Source: a virus
Strand: one strand, 5' to 3'
IMG/VR virus record: IMGVR_UViG_3300042549_005531
Coordinates: 1-64,000 of that record
Length of the DNA stretch: 64,000 bases
This document shows, piece by piece, positions 25,870 through 34,262 of the stretch. How positions within the stretch are numbered: the stretch's first letter is position 1; each line of letters begins with the position of its first letter. Both the position numbers and the translations under genes were made by a program. The notes under the pieces were generated by a model that made no database searches, was not told the DNA's origin, and worked only from the letters and a program-made list of their open reading frames with translations.

Positions 25870-28800
25870 ATGTATAAGACCTACTTTTCCTAAAGTAGAA
25901 GCATTAAGTAAAAAATTAGGGTATTCTTCTGCAGCAACTGCTATTAAAATAGAAGATTGGCAAGATGCTAATAATAAAGGTTATAGTGTTATTCCTACTA
26001 TGTTTGATATGGGAATGATATCTTTACCTTGGGGAAAAAATATAGAACTTTATAAAAGTTTTAAATTATTAACTAATCAAGGTGAACGTAAACTTTTTAC
26101 TAAAGAAACAGCTACTAAATTCGCTGATAGTTTAAATGAAAAAGGTTATGATTATGCTGCTGAACCTGTTAAGATGAGCATTGATGGTAGCAAATGGTCT
26201 GTAAATTTAGCTAAAAAGTTATGGACTAGTAGAGATGGTGATTCTAATCAAATGTCTTTGTTTCAAGAAGAAGAAGGCATAGATTATAATAGTAAAATAT
26301 TAGACTTTTTAGGTGTTCCTTTTACTAATTCAACTGATGTGTTAGATAAAATTGCTAACAGTGATAGTGGTATGAGTGGTATTGCTAAAAAATTACTAAA
26401 ATTAGATTTAAATATACCTATTGAAGTAATTAGCGTACCTTATTTTACTAAAGACAATGTACCTGATTCTAAATTTACAAAAGATTTAGATGATGATTTT
26501 AAAGGAAGTGCTTTTTTTGACCCTGATGAAAATAAAATATATGTAGCTGCTGGAACAAAACGTAGTCCTATTTCTTTAATGTTACATGAAATATTACATG
26601 GTTATACTGCTAATTTTATTAAAAACAATCCTAATAATGAAAATGTAAAAAATCTAAATAGATTATGGTTACATTTAAAAAATAACAAAGATAATATTAC
26701 TAAACAATATTCTATTTTTGATGTGGATGAAGTTTTAACTCATGTTTTTACTGACTCTATTTTTATTAATGATTTAAAAAACTTACCTGCAACTAGAAGT
26801 TCTTTTAAAAATTTATGGGAAGAAATACTTCAAATATTTAAAAATATTTTTAAAATAAAAGATGTTAGTTTATTTGATGAAATATTTGCTGTAAGTAGTA
26901 ATATAGTAGAAGAAAGTATGATAGCTGATAAATCATATTCTTCTGGTAAAGTTTCATTTCAACAAGAATCAGAAAGTCAAGCTACTATATATAATGATTT
27001 ATTAAAAAATAATATTACTTTATCAGCAGATAATAAAACGTATATAGTTAATGGCGAATCAGGTTTTTCTAGAATTAGTACTTTAATTCAAAAGAATAGA
27101 AATTTAAATAATTTAACTGATACTACTGCTCAAACATTAGGTGATGTATTTCATGCTATTGCTGCTAATAGAATAGCTAGTTCTTTTCCTGAATATAATA
27201 AACATTTTAACGGAATACCTTTAGAAGGAGTTAGTGAAGGTACAGTAATAAATGTTCATGCTATTATTGACCCTATTATTAATAAAGCTAAAGAAGAAGG
27301 TAGCGTTTTAGTTACTGAATTACCTATTGCTTCTATAAAGAAAAAGAAAGCAGGTACTATAGATTTATTAGAGATAACTAAAGATAAAGGTTTAAAGATG
27401 TTAGATTACAAAACTTCAATGCGTAGTAAAAATCCAACTACTAAGTATAAAAAGTTTAGAGGTAATTCTGAACAACAAGAACATTATAAAGAAATGATAG
27501 AAGAAACTTTGCAAGAGAAAAAAAAGAAAGTAGACTTTCAAGAATTACTTTATGTCAAAGCTTCTACTAAAAATGGTATATCTTATACTGTTTCTGAAAG
27601 ACTTCCTGTATTAGCTCAAACTTCTAAAAATAAAAAGATTAACACTATGTTAAGTTCTTTATTTAAACAAGTAGAAAAATTAGTAAGTACTAGAAATAAA
27701 AATAATTCTGATAAAATAGATAGACTGATAGCTGCTAAAACTTCTTTAATGAGTAAACTTCAACAAGATATATCAAATGAAGAAATTTTAAGAAATGCTT
27801 TTTCTGATTTAGCTGCTATAGAAAGTGCTTTATCTTTAAGTGATGATATTGATGCAAACTATCGTGATTTTAAAAATGATTTAATAACATATTCAGAATT
27901 AAATAAATATATCAAAACTGATAATAGTAAAGATGAAGCTATGATTAAAGAAATAGTTGGTAGAGCTTCATTATTATATCAAGAATTAAACGATAAAGTT
28001 CAGAATAAACTTGTTCAAAATGTTTTTCAAGATTTAAGTTTTAAAGGAAGTCCTATTGAAACTGAAGATGATGTGTTAAAGCCTATTAAAGACACTAATG
28101 TTTTTCAAGGTTTTGCTTTAGGTGCATCTTATTCTGAAGTTCCTATTATAGCTTCTATGTATAGACAAGTGCAAGAAAGATTGGCAATAGGTAGAAATAA
28201 AGCTAGAACTTTAGGAAGTAAATTACAAAAATTAGTTAGCGATTTACAAACTTTTACTGGTAAAACTGGTGAAGATATGTACAGTATGTTTTTACAAACA
28301 GTTAAAGGTAAAAAAACAGGATATTTAATTCGTGAGTTTAAAGGTGAATTTTATATTGAAGCTAAAGAAGCTATTTCAAAAGGAGATGTTTCTTGGTTTT
28401 CTGAAAATGCTACTTTTGATAATGAAAAATATTTACTAGCTAAATCTAGACAACAAGAAATGTTAGAAAATTCTACATCAGAAGTTGCTCGTAAATTAGC
28501 TTATATAAAATCATCTGAAAAATATGCAGATTTAACTAATGAAAAACAACAAGAATTAGCTGAAAAATTTGTTAAAGAAGATAATGTCAAATATTTACAA
28601 GAATGGGTTAAAGACAATAAAACAATAACTAAATTTTACAAACCTAAACTTAAATGGAGAGATTCTAAATGGGTAGATATTAAAGAAGGTAAATATAAAG
28701 GTACAGTTGTAGAAGAATTCTATGATTTGTATACTTATGTTATGGAAGAAATTGAAGATGGAGGTTTACCTTTTGATATATCTGAAAACTTTATACCTGA

Positions 28801-30499
28801 ATTTAAAAAAGATTTACTAAGTAAAGTTATTAATAACGGAATAGGCAGTTTAAAATTAGGAGAATCTTTAATTGATAGTATAACTATTAATTTTGATGAA
28901 GCTGAAGTTAATAAAGTTGACCCTTTTACTAAAGAACTTATTAAGAGTATTCCTGTATTAGGTAAAAGAAAATTTGACCCTAATAATACAAGAGAAAACT
29001 TTGTTCAAAAAGATAAATCTTATGATTTAGGTTATAGTCTAGCTGTATTTTATGAATCAGCAGTAAGATATCAAGAACTTAAATCTATAGAAACTACATT
29101 AGAAATAGCTAAAAATGTATTACAAGAACAAGAAAAAACAATAACTAATGTTGTTGGAGAAGAAGTTAAAGAAGGTTACGGTAATGTCAAGTTATCTAAA
29201 AATCTAGAAAATGAAATTAAAAGATTTGAGAATTTTATTGATACTACTGTATATGGTAAAACTATAGGTAAAGAAACTGGAGTTAAAGTTACAGGTAATG
29301 GTATTACTGAAGCGTTAGGTTTAATACCTAAAGGAACAGAAAAAATAATATCTTGGAGTAAATCAAAAGATATTTTACTTAAATATACTGGCTTAAATAA
29401 TATAGGTTTTAACTTATACTCTCCTGTAACTAACATACTTGGTGGTAAATCAATGCAGTTATTAATGGGAGTTGGAGGAAAATGGTATAGTAGTAAAAAT
29501 TATGGTTTTGCTTCACTTGTTGTAACTGCTGGACCATTTAGTGAATTAAACGAAGATGTCATTAAAGCTAACAAATTTGTTGAAATGTTAAATGTAGAAA
29601 TTAATGAATTTGTTAAAGATGAATTTAATAAAATACGTTCTGAAAACAAATTGTTACATAAAATTCCTGGACCATATTCACTTATGCAATGGACTGAAGC
29701 ACATTTACATAAAGCAGGTTTAATTGCAATGATTAAATCTAACAAACATTCTATTAAATGGGATGATTGGAAACTAGTTAAAGGAGAATTGCAATATACA
29801 GGTGAAGAACAAATGAGTGAAGGAGTTAAAGAATCATTTAGACAAAAAGTTCTTCATGTTAATGGTAGAGCTTTAGGTAATATGAATCCTGATGATAAAA
29901 TTTTATTAAAAAAATGGTTTCTTGGTAGAGCAGTAATGCAACATAGAGGATGGATGCCAGCAATGATTCAATCTCATTTTGGTAAACGTCAATATGATTA
30001 TCAATTACAAGAATATATTGAAGGTAGATTTGTATCATTAACTAAATTTATTTTTACTAAATCGTTAAATTGGAGTAAATTAGATGATATAGAAAAAGCA
30101 AATGTTAAAGAATCTGTTGCTGAATTTAGTATACTAGCTGCTGCTACATTATTATTATCTGCTTTAAAAGGAGATGATGATGATGAAGAAAGACGTAAAA
30201 GATTAGCGTATGTTATTAGAGTAACTGATAGATATGTAGCTGAAATGGGATTTTTTACTCCTTTTGAAATAGAAGGTAAAGGTCAAATTCTAATATCACC
30301 TGCACCAGCAGTATCTACTGTTCAAAGTGTAGGAAGAATGTTTAATAATTTTGGTACTTTAATTTTTGGTGATGAAGAAAGTTCTGAAAAAGCACGTAAA
30401 AAATTAGGAAAATCTGTAACAAGAACTATTCCTATATATTCTCAAGGAGAAAGATTTATAAACGAAGCTTTACAAATTCAAATTGAAAATGAAGATTAA
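25856..30499 (+). CDS. Giant virion protein with zincin and PD-(D/E)xK nuclease-like domains
   Basis: 1547 residues. HEILH at 244-248 is a second zincin-type metal motif. From about 425 to 570 there is a RecB/Cas4-like nuclease signature: GDVFHAIAANR (H433), then GTIDLLEI (D503) and LDYKTS (D517, K519), the H...D...DxK order of PD-(D/E)xK enzymes. The remainder is largely helical. Near 1425 there is a hydrophobic helix (EFSILAAATLLLSALKG) followed by an acidic DDDDEE patch. It follows the RNA polymerase polyprotein with a 14-base overlap in another frame and is the last gene of the late arm. A co-ejected internal virion protein is likely. Whether it also supplies an RNA polymerase part is unknown. 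Confidence 0.75.
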   Translation: MGNYRCIRPTFPKVEALSKKLGYSSAATAIKIEDWQDANNKGYSVIPTMFDMGMISLPWGKNIELYKSFKLLTNQGERKLFTKETATKFADSLNEKGYDYAAEPVKMSIDGSKWSVNLAKKLWTSRDGDSNQMSLFQEEEGIDYNSKILDFLGVPFTNSTDVLDKIANSDSGMSGIAKKLLKLDLNIPIEVISVPYFTKDNVPDSKFTKDLDDDFKGSAFFDPDENKIYVAAGTKRSPISLMLHEILHGYTANFIKNNPNNENVKNLNRLWLHLKNNKDNITKQYSIFDVDEVLTHVFTDSIFINDLKNLPATRSSFKNLWEEILQIFKNIFKIKDVSLFDEIFAVSSNIVEESMIADKSYSSGKVSFQQESESQATIYNDLLKNNITLSADNKTYIVNGESGFSRISTLIQKNRNLNNLTDTTAQTLGDVFHAIAANRIASSFPEYNKHFNGIPLEGVSEGTVINVHAIIDPIINKAKEEGSVLVTELPIASIKKKKAGTIDLLEITKDKGLKMLDYKTSMRSKNPTTKYKKFRGNSEQQEHYKEMIEETLQEKKKKVDFQELLYVKASTKNGISYTVSERLPVLAQTSKNKKINTMLSSLFKQVEKLVSTRNKNNSDKIDRLIAAKTSLMSKLQQDISNEEILRNAFSDLAAIESALSLSDDIDANYRDFKNDLITYSELNKYIKTDNSKDEAMIKEIVGRASLLYQELNDKVQNKLVQNVFQDLSFKGSPIETEDDVLKPIKDTNVFQGFALGASYSEVPIIASMYRQVQERLAIGRNKARTLGSKLQKLVSDLQTFTGKTGEDMYSMFLQTVKGKKTGYLIREFKGEFYIEAKEAISKGDVSWFSENATFDNEKYLLAKSRQQEMLENSTSEVARKLAYIKSSEKYADLTNEKQQELAEKFVKEDNVKYLQEWVKDNKTITKFYKPKLKWRDSKWVDIKEGKYKGTVVEEFYDLYTYVMEEIEDGGLPFDISENFIPEFKKDLLSKVINNGIGSLKLGESLIDSITINFDEAEVNKVDPFTKELIKSIPVLGKRKFDPNNTRENFVQKDKSYDLGYSLAVFYESAVRYQELKSIETTLEIAKNVLQEQEKTITNVVGEEVKEGYGNVKLSKNLENEIKRFENFIDTTVYGKTIGKETGVKVTGNGITEALGLIPKGTEKIISWSKSKDILLKYTGLNNIGFNLYSPVTNILGGKSMQLLMGVGGKWYSSKNYGFASLVVTAGPFSELNEDVIKANKFVEMLNVEINEFVKDEFNKIRSENKLLHKIPGPYSLMQWTEAHLHKAGLIAMIKSNKHSIKWDDWKLVKGELQYTGEEQMSEGVKESFRQKVLHVNGRALGNMNPDDKILLKKWFLGRAVMQHRGWMPAMIQSHFGKRQYDYQLQEYIEGRFVSLTKFIFTKSLNWSKLDDIEKANVKESVAEFSILAAATLLLSALKGDDDDEERRKRLAYVIRVTDRYVAEMGFFTPFEIEGKGQILISPAPAVSTVQSVGRMFNNFGTLIFGDEESSEKARKKLGKSVTRTIPIYSQGERFINEALQIQIENED

Positions 30500-30506
30500 T
30501 AACTAG

Positions 30507-30540
30507 AAAAAAAAGAGAGTAGCTTTTACTCTCTTTTTTT
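30507..30540. terminator. Bidirectional terminator at convergent gene ends
   Basis: A-tract, AGAGAGTA stem, GCTT loop, TACTCTCT and a T-tract. Symmetric A and T tracts make it work for both the plus arm ending at 30499 and the minus arm ending at 30539. Confidence 0.9.
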
Positions 30541-30730
30541 AATTATTATTTAATAAAACATGAAGAAACTTTTGTTTAAAAGCTTCTTTTATTTCATTGT
30601 TAGTGTAACCTACTACTCTCATTCCAGTTATTAGAGAGTCTAATACTTCATGTACATCATCTTTTTCTAATGTATGAGTATATTCTGATGCATCTGTAAA
30701 AAATTTTATTTTTATTAACTTGCTATCCAT
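30539..30730 (-). CDS. Small hypothetical protein
   Basis: 63 residues, soluble, alpha/beta, charged; last gene of the minus arm, with its stop touching the shared terminator. The start overlaps the upstream membrane protein by 16 bases. I do not recognise a family. Confidence 0.6.
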   Translation of the reverse strand: MDSKLIKIKFFTDASEYTHTLEKDDVHEVLDSLITGMRVVGYTNNEIKEAFKQKFLHVLLNNN

Positions 30731-30927
30731 AGTGTGTATATTATATAAGAAATTATTGCAAAAATACTTATTACAGATAGTATGAAAAATAATATTTCTA
30801 TCATTAAAAATATATAATCAATAAAATCAATACTATTAGTAATATTAGGCATCATTTTATAAGAACTTACAGCGAATTTAAAAAATAGCAAACATAATAA
30901 GATTGCTAATATTATATCTATTACCAT
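30715..30927 (-). CDS. Small membrane protein
   Basis: 70 residues with an N-terminal helix (2-20) and one or two C-terminal helices (about 35-65), almost entirely hydrophobic. Overlaps the uracil-DNA glycosylase-like gene upstream by 7 bases and the next gene by 16. Function unknown. Confidence 0.6.
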   Translation of the reverse strand: MVIDIILAILLCLLFFKFAVSSYKMMPNITNSIDFIDYIFLMIEILFFILSVISIFAIISYIIYTLWIAS

Positions 30928-31571
30928 ATTATTTCAATTAAAGGTCCATAGTGTTTTTTTAAAAACTTATTACATTCTGCAAAACAATCATCAGCATTCC
31001 AAGAAGATGCAGAAGGATGACGAATTTGTTGTACAGTAATGTAATCATTTTTAATAAGTTGTGTATATTCTTTAGCTAAATCTCCCATTGATATTATATA
31101 AATAGGCCATTCTAAAGTATTAAGTAAGTTTACAAATTCATAATTAAATCGTTTCCAAAATTCATCATGATGAAATTCAGATACAGTTAAATTAGAATTG
31201 TAAAGTAAAACTCCTTGTGTAGATAAATACGATAAATCATTGTCATAGTTTAATTTTAAACCATCGTATATTTGATTTTCTATTTCCGAATGTATCTTAC
31301 TTAAAATATAAGGAGTTATAGAAGAGTTTGCTGAAAAAGCTAATCCATCAGAAATGTTACTAGCGTATGGTTCATCACTCCATACGATAACAACAGTTTT
31401 GTTTATATCAGTTTCTTTAAAACATCTAAAAACATTTTGTCTTTCAGGATAAACTTTTTGAATTTTTCTAAGTTTAGCTAAAGTACTTCCTAATTCAGCA
31501 AACATGGTTGATGAGGTTATAGATGAGAATTTCTCATTCCATGTATTAAATAAAGGTTTATACATTTCCAT
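30921..31571 (-). CDS. Uracil-DNA glycosylase-like protein (family 1)
   Basis: 216 residues, the usual UDG length. In order it shows VVIVWSDEPYASN..DGLAFS (motif A, normally GQDPYH..GLAFS), LSTQGVLLYNSNLTV (the RQGVLLLN..LTV signature) and HPSASSW (the HPSPLS loop with the catalytic His). The enzyme would remove uracil from DNA, a known component of crAss-like genomes. If motif A is aligned on its Pro-Tyr, the water-activating Asp is replaced by Glu67; a gap-free alignment would keep Asp66, so activity is uncertain. It lies at the distal end of the nucleotide-metabolism/repair cluster and shares one base with its upstream neighbour. Confidence 0.8.
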   Translation of the reverse strand: MEMYKPLFNTWNEKFSSITSSTMFAELGSTLAKLRKIQKVYPERQNVFRCFKETDINKTVVIVWSDEPYASNISDGLAFSANSSITPYILSKIHSEIENQIYDGLKLNYDNDLSYLSTQGVLLYNSNLTVSEFHHDEFWKRFNYEFVNLLNTLEWPIYIISMGDLAKEYTQLIKNDYITVQQIRHPSASSWNADDCFAECNKFLKKHYGPLIEIIW

Positions 31572-31756
31572 TAAAGTATATTAGCTTTACCGTTTATAGA
31601 TTCTCTAATATACTTAACAGTAATGCTAAAGTCTTTATACTTTTTTTGTATAAGATTTAATATATAATCTTTATTATTTGAGTCTGAAGATACTGTTTCA
31701 AATTTAGATTGAGTATTTCCATCTTTTTCTATTGTAAATGAACAATTATATCTCAT
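31571..31756 (-). CDS. Small hypothetical protein
   Basis: 61 residues from the ATG at 31756. The frame is open further upstream to 31813, but that would overlap the preceding gene by 68 bases. The sequence (MRYNCSFTIEKDGNTQSKF at the start) suggests a small beta-sheet domain. Function unknown. Confidence 0.55.
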   Translation of the reverse strand: MRYNCSFTIEKDGNTQSKFETVSSDSNNKDYILNLIQKKYKDFSITVKYIRESINGKANIL

Positions 31757-32006
31757 TTTCTTTAATTTTAAATCCCCACATAAGGTTAATCCACATAAAT
31801 TGTTTTTCAGCAAAAGTTTTGTTAAACTTAAGTTTTTTTCTTAATAACTCTATACTAAAGTTTTTCCATTCTTTAAATTGTTCTTCAGTAAAAGAATTTT
31901 CTTCATACCATTTTTCATTATCTTTAACATCATCTACAGTTTTGTCAAAGTAATATAATTGTTTATTAAGTATTTCTAATACTACTTCATCTTTTTTAGA
32001 GGTCAT
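31746..32006 (-). CDS. Small hypothetical helical protein
   Basis: 86 residues, charged and helical with several Trp/Phe (FKEWKNF, FMWINLMWGF). Overlaps both neighbours by about 11 bases, typical of this packed arm. No recognisable family. Confidence 0.6.
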   Translation of the reverse strand: MTSKKDEVVLEILNKQLYYFDKTVDDVKDNEKWYEENSFTEEQFKEWKNFSIELLRKKLKFNKTFAEKQFMWINLMWGFKIKENEI

Positions 32007-32403
32007 CTATTTTAATATTATTTTGTTTACGATACTCTATTTCATTTTTATAGATAGGTAAGTATGGATTATCAGGTTCACAATAAGTAAGTAAAGCATT
32101 TAAATGTCCATCTGTCATATTTTTTAATAAAGTGACTGTAAACTTACCATAATCTTTAGTACCAGGTTTACCGTAACCAAATCTTTTTACATATTCTCTT
32201 ATTGCCCAATGAGGGTCAGTAGAATACGTATCTAATTCAACATAATCTATTCCATCTCTATGTGCTCTATGAATATAATCTAAACCTCCATCAGTTGTAC
32301 AACCACCACAACTGCATAATTTGCAATCATGGCGGTATTTACTTTCTATTACATCATTGCAATTTAAACATTGCATTGCATTTCTAACTAAAAAACGTTC
32401 CAT
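31996..32403 (-). CDS. Zinc-binding Cys-rich protein
   Basis: 135 residues. The N-terminal 45 residues hold CLNC and HDCKLCSCGGC followed by TDGGLDYIHR, a treble-clef-like cysteine cluster also seen in small phage proteins (DUF7695-like, as I recall it). The C-terminal part contains KFTVTLLKNMTDGHLNALLTY. A nucleic-acid-binding or regulatory role is plausible but not shown. It overlaps the exonuclease gene by 16 bases. Confidence 0.65.
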   Translation of the reverse strand: MERFLVRNAMQCLNCNDVIESKYRHDCKLCSCGGCTTDGGLDYIHRAHRDGIDYVELDTYSTDPHWAIREYVKRFGYGKPGTKDYGKFTVTLLKNMTDGHLNALLTYCEPDNPYLPIYKNEIEYRKQNNIKIDDL

Positions 32404-33164
32404 TCTTTTACTACATTATTATCAACAATTATATTATCTATAACTTTTAACGATTTAAAATTCTTATAAAATTCATCAATAGCTAAAGTTACATCTTTAT
32501 AATGGTCAATATACTCAATTAAAATAACATTAGCTGTATGGTCTTTAAATATATCTATGCCTTTTAAAACATTTTCTGCATATTTTGCACCTTTCTTAGC
32601 TAAACCCTTAATATTATTATGATTTCCTGTAATCATTTGACTCCAAAAAGCATATCTTTCTTGGTCTTCTGTTACAGTTACCCACTCATTTTTTCTCCAG
32701 TTGTAATGAGTACCTGTTGTTGCAAGAATATCTGAGTCAATAGCTACAATATGAGAATTAGGAATACATTTATAAGCTGAAACAACATAATCGTCAACTT
32801 CAAAATCATTAGCTAAAAATATATTATAGTTGTTTACTAAATAAGATTTAACAAAATTCCACCACTTAGGTTGTTCTAATTTTCTATCTTGTTTGTAAGT
32901 TGGATTAAAACTTAATTTATGAGATATAGTGTTAACTCCTTTAATATAACCAACATAATGAGTAAAACCTCCTTTGTTTAAAATATCTCCTATAACATAA
33001 TTACAAGATTCTATTAGTTGTTCTTCGGTTTTCTCATTGTAAACTAATCTTCCTAATTCATCTCTTTGATATACAGGTTGTCCATCAACTTCATCAATTT
33101 GTATTTTGTTACCATGACCAATTGTGTAAGCAATTGAATCACAATCAAGAATAGCTATTTTCAT
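32388..33164 (-). CDS. 5'-3' exonuclease/flap endonuclease-like
   Basis: 258 residues. The FEN/PIN-type acidic residues appear in order: ILDCDSIAY at the N-terminus, FEVDDYVVSAY near 124, and HIVAIDSDIL near 140. GLAKKGAKYAENVL near 190 corresponds to the helix-hairpin-helix region that follows in T7 gp6/T5 D15-type enzymes. It would remove RNA primers or process 5' flaps during replication. It lies with a MazG-like gene upstream (4-base overlap) in the replication/repair arm. Confidence 0.85.
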   Translation of the reverse strand: MKIAILDCDSIAYTIGHGNKIQIDEVDGQPVYQRDELGRLVYNEKTEEQLIESCNYVIGDILNKGGFTHYVGYIKGVNTISHKLSFNPTYKQDRKLEQPKWWNFVKSYLVNNYNIFLANDFEVDDYVVSAYKCIPNSHIVAIDSDILATTGTHYNWRKNEWVTVTEDQERYAFWSQMITGNHNNIKGLAKKGAKYAENVLKGIDIFKDHTANVILIEYIDHYKDVTLAIDEFYKNFKSLKVIDNIIVDNNVVKEWNVF

Positions 33165-33451
33165 ATCTTATTGTATTTGTTATGGTCAATATATTCTTCA
33201 AACTTAGTTAATTTATAATCAATTCTTTCTTGAATTTTATCATTATTAAACATTAACTTAAGTATTTCTAATCTAATAATTACATCACCAATTTCATCAA
33301 TAATTGCTTCATCTGCAACTTTTTCTTGTTTTAATAACTTTTGATTAAGAATTAATCCTAATTCTTGACATTCTTCTGAAGCTTTATGAAGATTATAAAA
33401 ATATCCATTTCTATCGTGAATAGTTTTAATTATTTCTTGATTTATTTCCAT
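33161..33451 (-). CDS. MazG-like nucleotide pyrophosphohydrolase
   Basis: 96 residues, helical. EECQE (26-30) and DEIGDVIIRLE (about 51-61) are the ExxE and ExxD metal-binding motifs of all-alpha NTP pyrophosphohydrolases. It would hydrolyse a (d)NTP or an alarmone; the substrate cannot be read from the sequence. Neighbours are the 5'-3' exonuclease, another all-alpha candidate (33916-34251) and thymidylate synthase, which argues for nucleotide-pool control. Confidence 0.8.
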   Translation of the reverse strand: MEINQEIIKTIHDRNGYFYNLHKASEECQELGLILNQKLLKQEKVADEAIIDEIGDVIIRLEILKLMFNNDKIQERIDYKLTKFEEYIDHNKYNKI

Positions 33452-33932
33452 CTATTATTTTCTTTAATTTGTTAACATATTCAGTATCTTCAGCATATAT
33501 ACTACGAAGAAGATTAAAATAACCTTCCTCAGTAGTAATATTATAAGCATTTTGCATTTGCCAAGCTTTATAATCTAAAACACAACTTTCAATATTATCA
33601 TATTTTGCGTAATTTCCATAATCATAAGGATTATTACAAAATGTAAATCTTTGTGCTGGAACTTTCATTCCAAATATATTGTTGTTTTCTTTACAAAGTT
33701 TTGATTTAAAATTGTTAGATTCTAATATTGCTTGAGCATATACTATATGTGAAAATCTAATTTTATGCTTTTCAAAATATAAAGTTTTACATAAATTATT
33801 ACTATCAGTAATACAATAAACTTCATTTAATTGTTTTGATTCTTTATTGTAATATTGACTTTTCAAGCCTATAAACAAACCTAAAATAAATACTGCTAGT
33901 ATTATTGTTATATCTCTAATCCACTCTTTCAT
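33426..33932 (-). CDS. Membrane-anchored glucosaminidase-like (GH73-type) protein
   Basis: 168 residues. A single N-terminal anchor (about 7-24) is followed by a lysozyme-like fold: AQAILESNNFKSKLC (catalytic Glu71), NNIFGMK, then YAKYDNIESCVLDYKAW. This is the order of N-acetylglucosaminidase/Bax-type domains. It would cut peptidoglycan glycan strands from the periplasmic face of the inner membrane. Its place among replication and nucleotide genes, far from the lysis cassette, is odd. Roles in wall remodelling during infection or superinfection control are possible. Overlaps both neighbours. Confidence 0.75.
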   Translation of the reverse strand: MKEWIRDITIILAVFILGLFIGLKSQYYNKESKQLNEVYCITDSNNLCKTLYFEKHKIRFSHIVYAQAILESNNFKSKLCKENNNIFGMKVPAQRFTFCNNPYDYGNYAKYDNIESCVLDYKAWQMQNAYNITTEEGYFNLLRSIYAEDTEYVNKLKKIIDGNKSRNN

Positions 33933-34251
33933 TTTTTTCTATTTTATCTGTAATACTTACTTCTAATAAACATAAATAATTTATTAAATCTCCAATTTTT
34001 TCATCTAATAAATGTTTAGAAGGTAATTGTCCAACGCTTACTTTATCAATAATATCTGTAACAGATACTAAATGTTTTAAAGCCATTCCCCATAAACATT
34101 CTTCTCTAGATTTACCTGCAAATGCAGCAGCTTTATTAAAGTTATGTAATCTATCATCATTAACTGCATATTCTGCTGCTTTTTTAGTTAAAGTATCTTC
34201 GATTAAATCTAATCGTCTTGATACTATTTTGTTAAAATCTTTACTATTCAT
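33916..34251 (-). CDS. DUF1599-like/all-alpha protein
   Basis: 111 residues, helical. AAEYAVNDDRLHNFNKAAAF, then CLWGMALKHLVSVTDIID, then LLDEKIGDLINYLCLLE: this matches the phage proteins of DUF1599 type, a branch related to all-alpha NTP pyrophosphohydrolases. The acidic pair in DEKIGD is conserved. It is next to thymidylate synthase, so a role in nucleotide metabolism is likely; the reaction is not known. Confidence 0.7.
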   Translation of the reverse strand: MNSKDFNKIVSRRLDLIEDTLTKKAAEYAVNDDRLHNFNKAAAFAGKSREECLWGMALKHLVSVTDIIDKVSVGQLPSKHLLDEKIGDLINYLCLLEVSITDKIEKNERVD

Positions 34252-34262
34252 ATTTTTTTAAT

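Noticed and set aside
25840-25870. Possible programmed frameshift joining the 3902- and 1547-residue giant proteins at a run of seven A
   Set aside because: The second gene is in the +1 frame, and that frame has TAA stops immediately around the A-run. The second gene also has its own ATG inside the 14-base overlap, so simple translational coupling explains it.
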